Shown here: piece after piece, positions 5,941 through 6,191 of the stretch
Layout of the letters: each line of letters opens with the position of its first letter
Position numbering within the stretch: position 1 is the first letter of the stretch
NCBI GenBank assembly: GCA_947259625.1
Contig: CAMYMY010000227.1
Span: 1-6,191, forward strand
Length of the DNA stretch: 6,191 bases
Origin: an uncultured Kiloniellales bacterium
GTDB lineage: Bacteria > Pseudomonadota > Alphaproteobacteria > Kiloniellales > JAKSDN01
Direction of reading: 5' to 3'
Position numbers and translations under genes: made by a program
Notes under the pieces: generated by a model
The model's database searches: none
What the model was told of the DNA's origin: nothing
Seen by the model: only the letters and a program-made list of their open reading frames with translations

Positions 5941-6191
5941 CCCTCAAGGCGCATTTCAGCCGCTTCCTGGCGGCGGACCCGGAGCGGCTGCACTTCGCCG
6001 CGCACAGCCATCACCTCTGGCCCGACGTCACCTTCCAGGCGCAGCAGCAGTGCTGGCAGGACGCCGCGCGGCTGGCCGACGGCAAGTGGCAGACGGTCTT
6101 CGGCAAGGTCTATCCGGCCGCACAGGGCCACGTCGCCCGCGTGCTCGGCCTGTCGCGGCCCGAAACCATCGCCTTCGGGCCCAACACCCAC
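5937..6191 (+). CDS. Class V aminotransferase-fold PLP enzyme, kynureninase-like, N-terminal part only
   Basis: Only the first 85 codons are present; the gene runs off the window. The GTG at 5937 shares four bases (GTGA) with the dioxygenase stop, and a weak AAGG lies three bases upstream, consistent with translational coupling. The peptide contains LHFAAHSHHLWPDVT (around 19-33), a cluster DAARLADGKW, and ends in IAFGPNTH. This pattern resembles, from memory, a group of class V aminotransferase-fold proteins encoded beside tryptophan 2,3-dioxygenase in proteobacteria, some of which are labelled kynureninase. The canonical kynureninase N-terminus with its YLxGNSLG-type motif is not seen. The catalytic lysine and cofactor region lie beyond the window, so activity cannot be judged. 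The operon position suggests a substrate derived from tryptophan breakdown, such as kynurenine; that is inference from context. Confidence 0.7.
   Translation, partial: MTLKAHFSRFLAADPERLHFAAHSHHLWPDVTFQAQQQCWQDAARLADGKWQTVFGKVYPAAQGHVARVLGLSRPETIAFGPNTH

Noticed and set aside
5919..6191. Minus-strand open frame of 90 codons at the right edge
   Set aside because: It is antisense to the coupled PLP enzyme gene and has no recognisable motif.

Overview
The window reads as chromosomal DNA of a GC-rich proteobacterium, probably an alphaproteobacterium. This is inferred from GC-rich codon use, GTG starts and the families present; no rRNA or other marker gene fixes the taxon. It holds four complete genes and the start of a fifth. 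No RNA genes, insertion sequences, CRISPR arrays or attachment sites were recognised, and no gene-free stretch reaches 300 bases.

Layout: (1) 108-2543 (+) encodes an 811-residue membrane protein with a spermidine-synthase-like methyltransferase-fold domain set between two groups of transmembrane helices. (2) 2643-3986 (-) is convergent with it and encodes a DAO-family FAD oxidoreductase of the gamma-glutamylputrescine oxidase (PuuB/OrdL) type. (3) An AT-richer intergenic region, 3987-4123, separates this gene from the divergent 4124-4753 (+), a small CDP-alcohol phosphatidyltransferase-family membrane protein. Its signature motif appears to lack the last catalytic aspartate. (4) 4840-5940 (+) encodes tryptophan 2,3-dioxygenase with all key heme and substrate residues, in a long form that resembles animal enzymes. 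(5) 5937 to the window end (+) overlaps the dioxygenase stop by four bases and begins a class V aminotransferase-fold PLP enzyme, possibly a kynureninase-like partner.

The clearest functional unit is the 3' pair: tryptophan dioxygenase opens the indole ring to N-formylkynurenine, and the coupled PLP enzyme is placed to act on a downstream kynurenine-type metabolite. The spermidine-synthase-like protein and the PuuB-like oxidase could both touch polyamine or amine metabolism, but they are convergent and not an operon, so this link is weak.

The best leads are the missing catalytic aspartate in the CDP-alcohol phosphatidyltransferase-like protein, the animal-type architecture of the dioxygenase with its non-canonical PLP partner, and the membrane-embedded synthase-like protein whose polyamine-binding signature is not evident. 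I see no convincing wholly new system.
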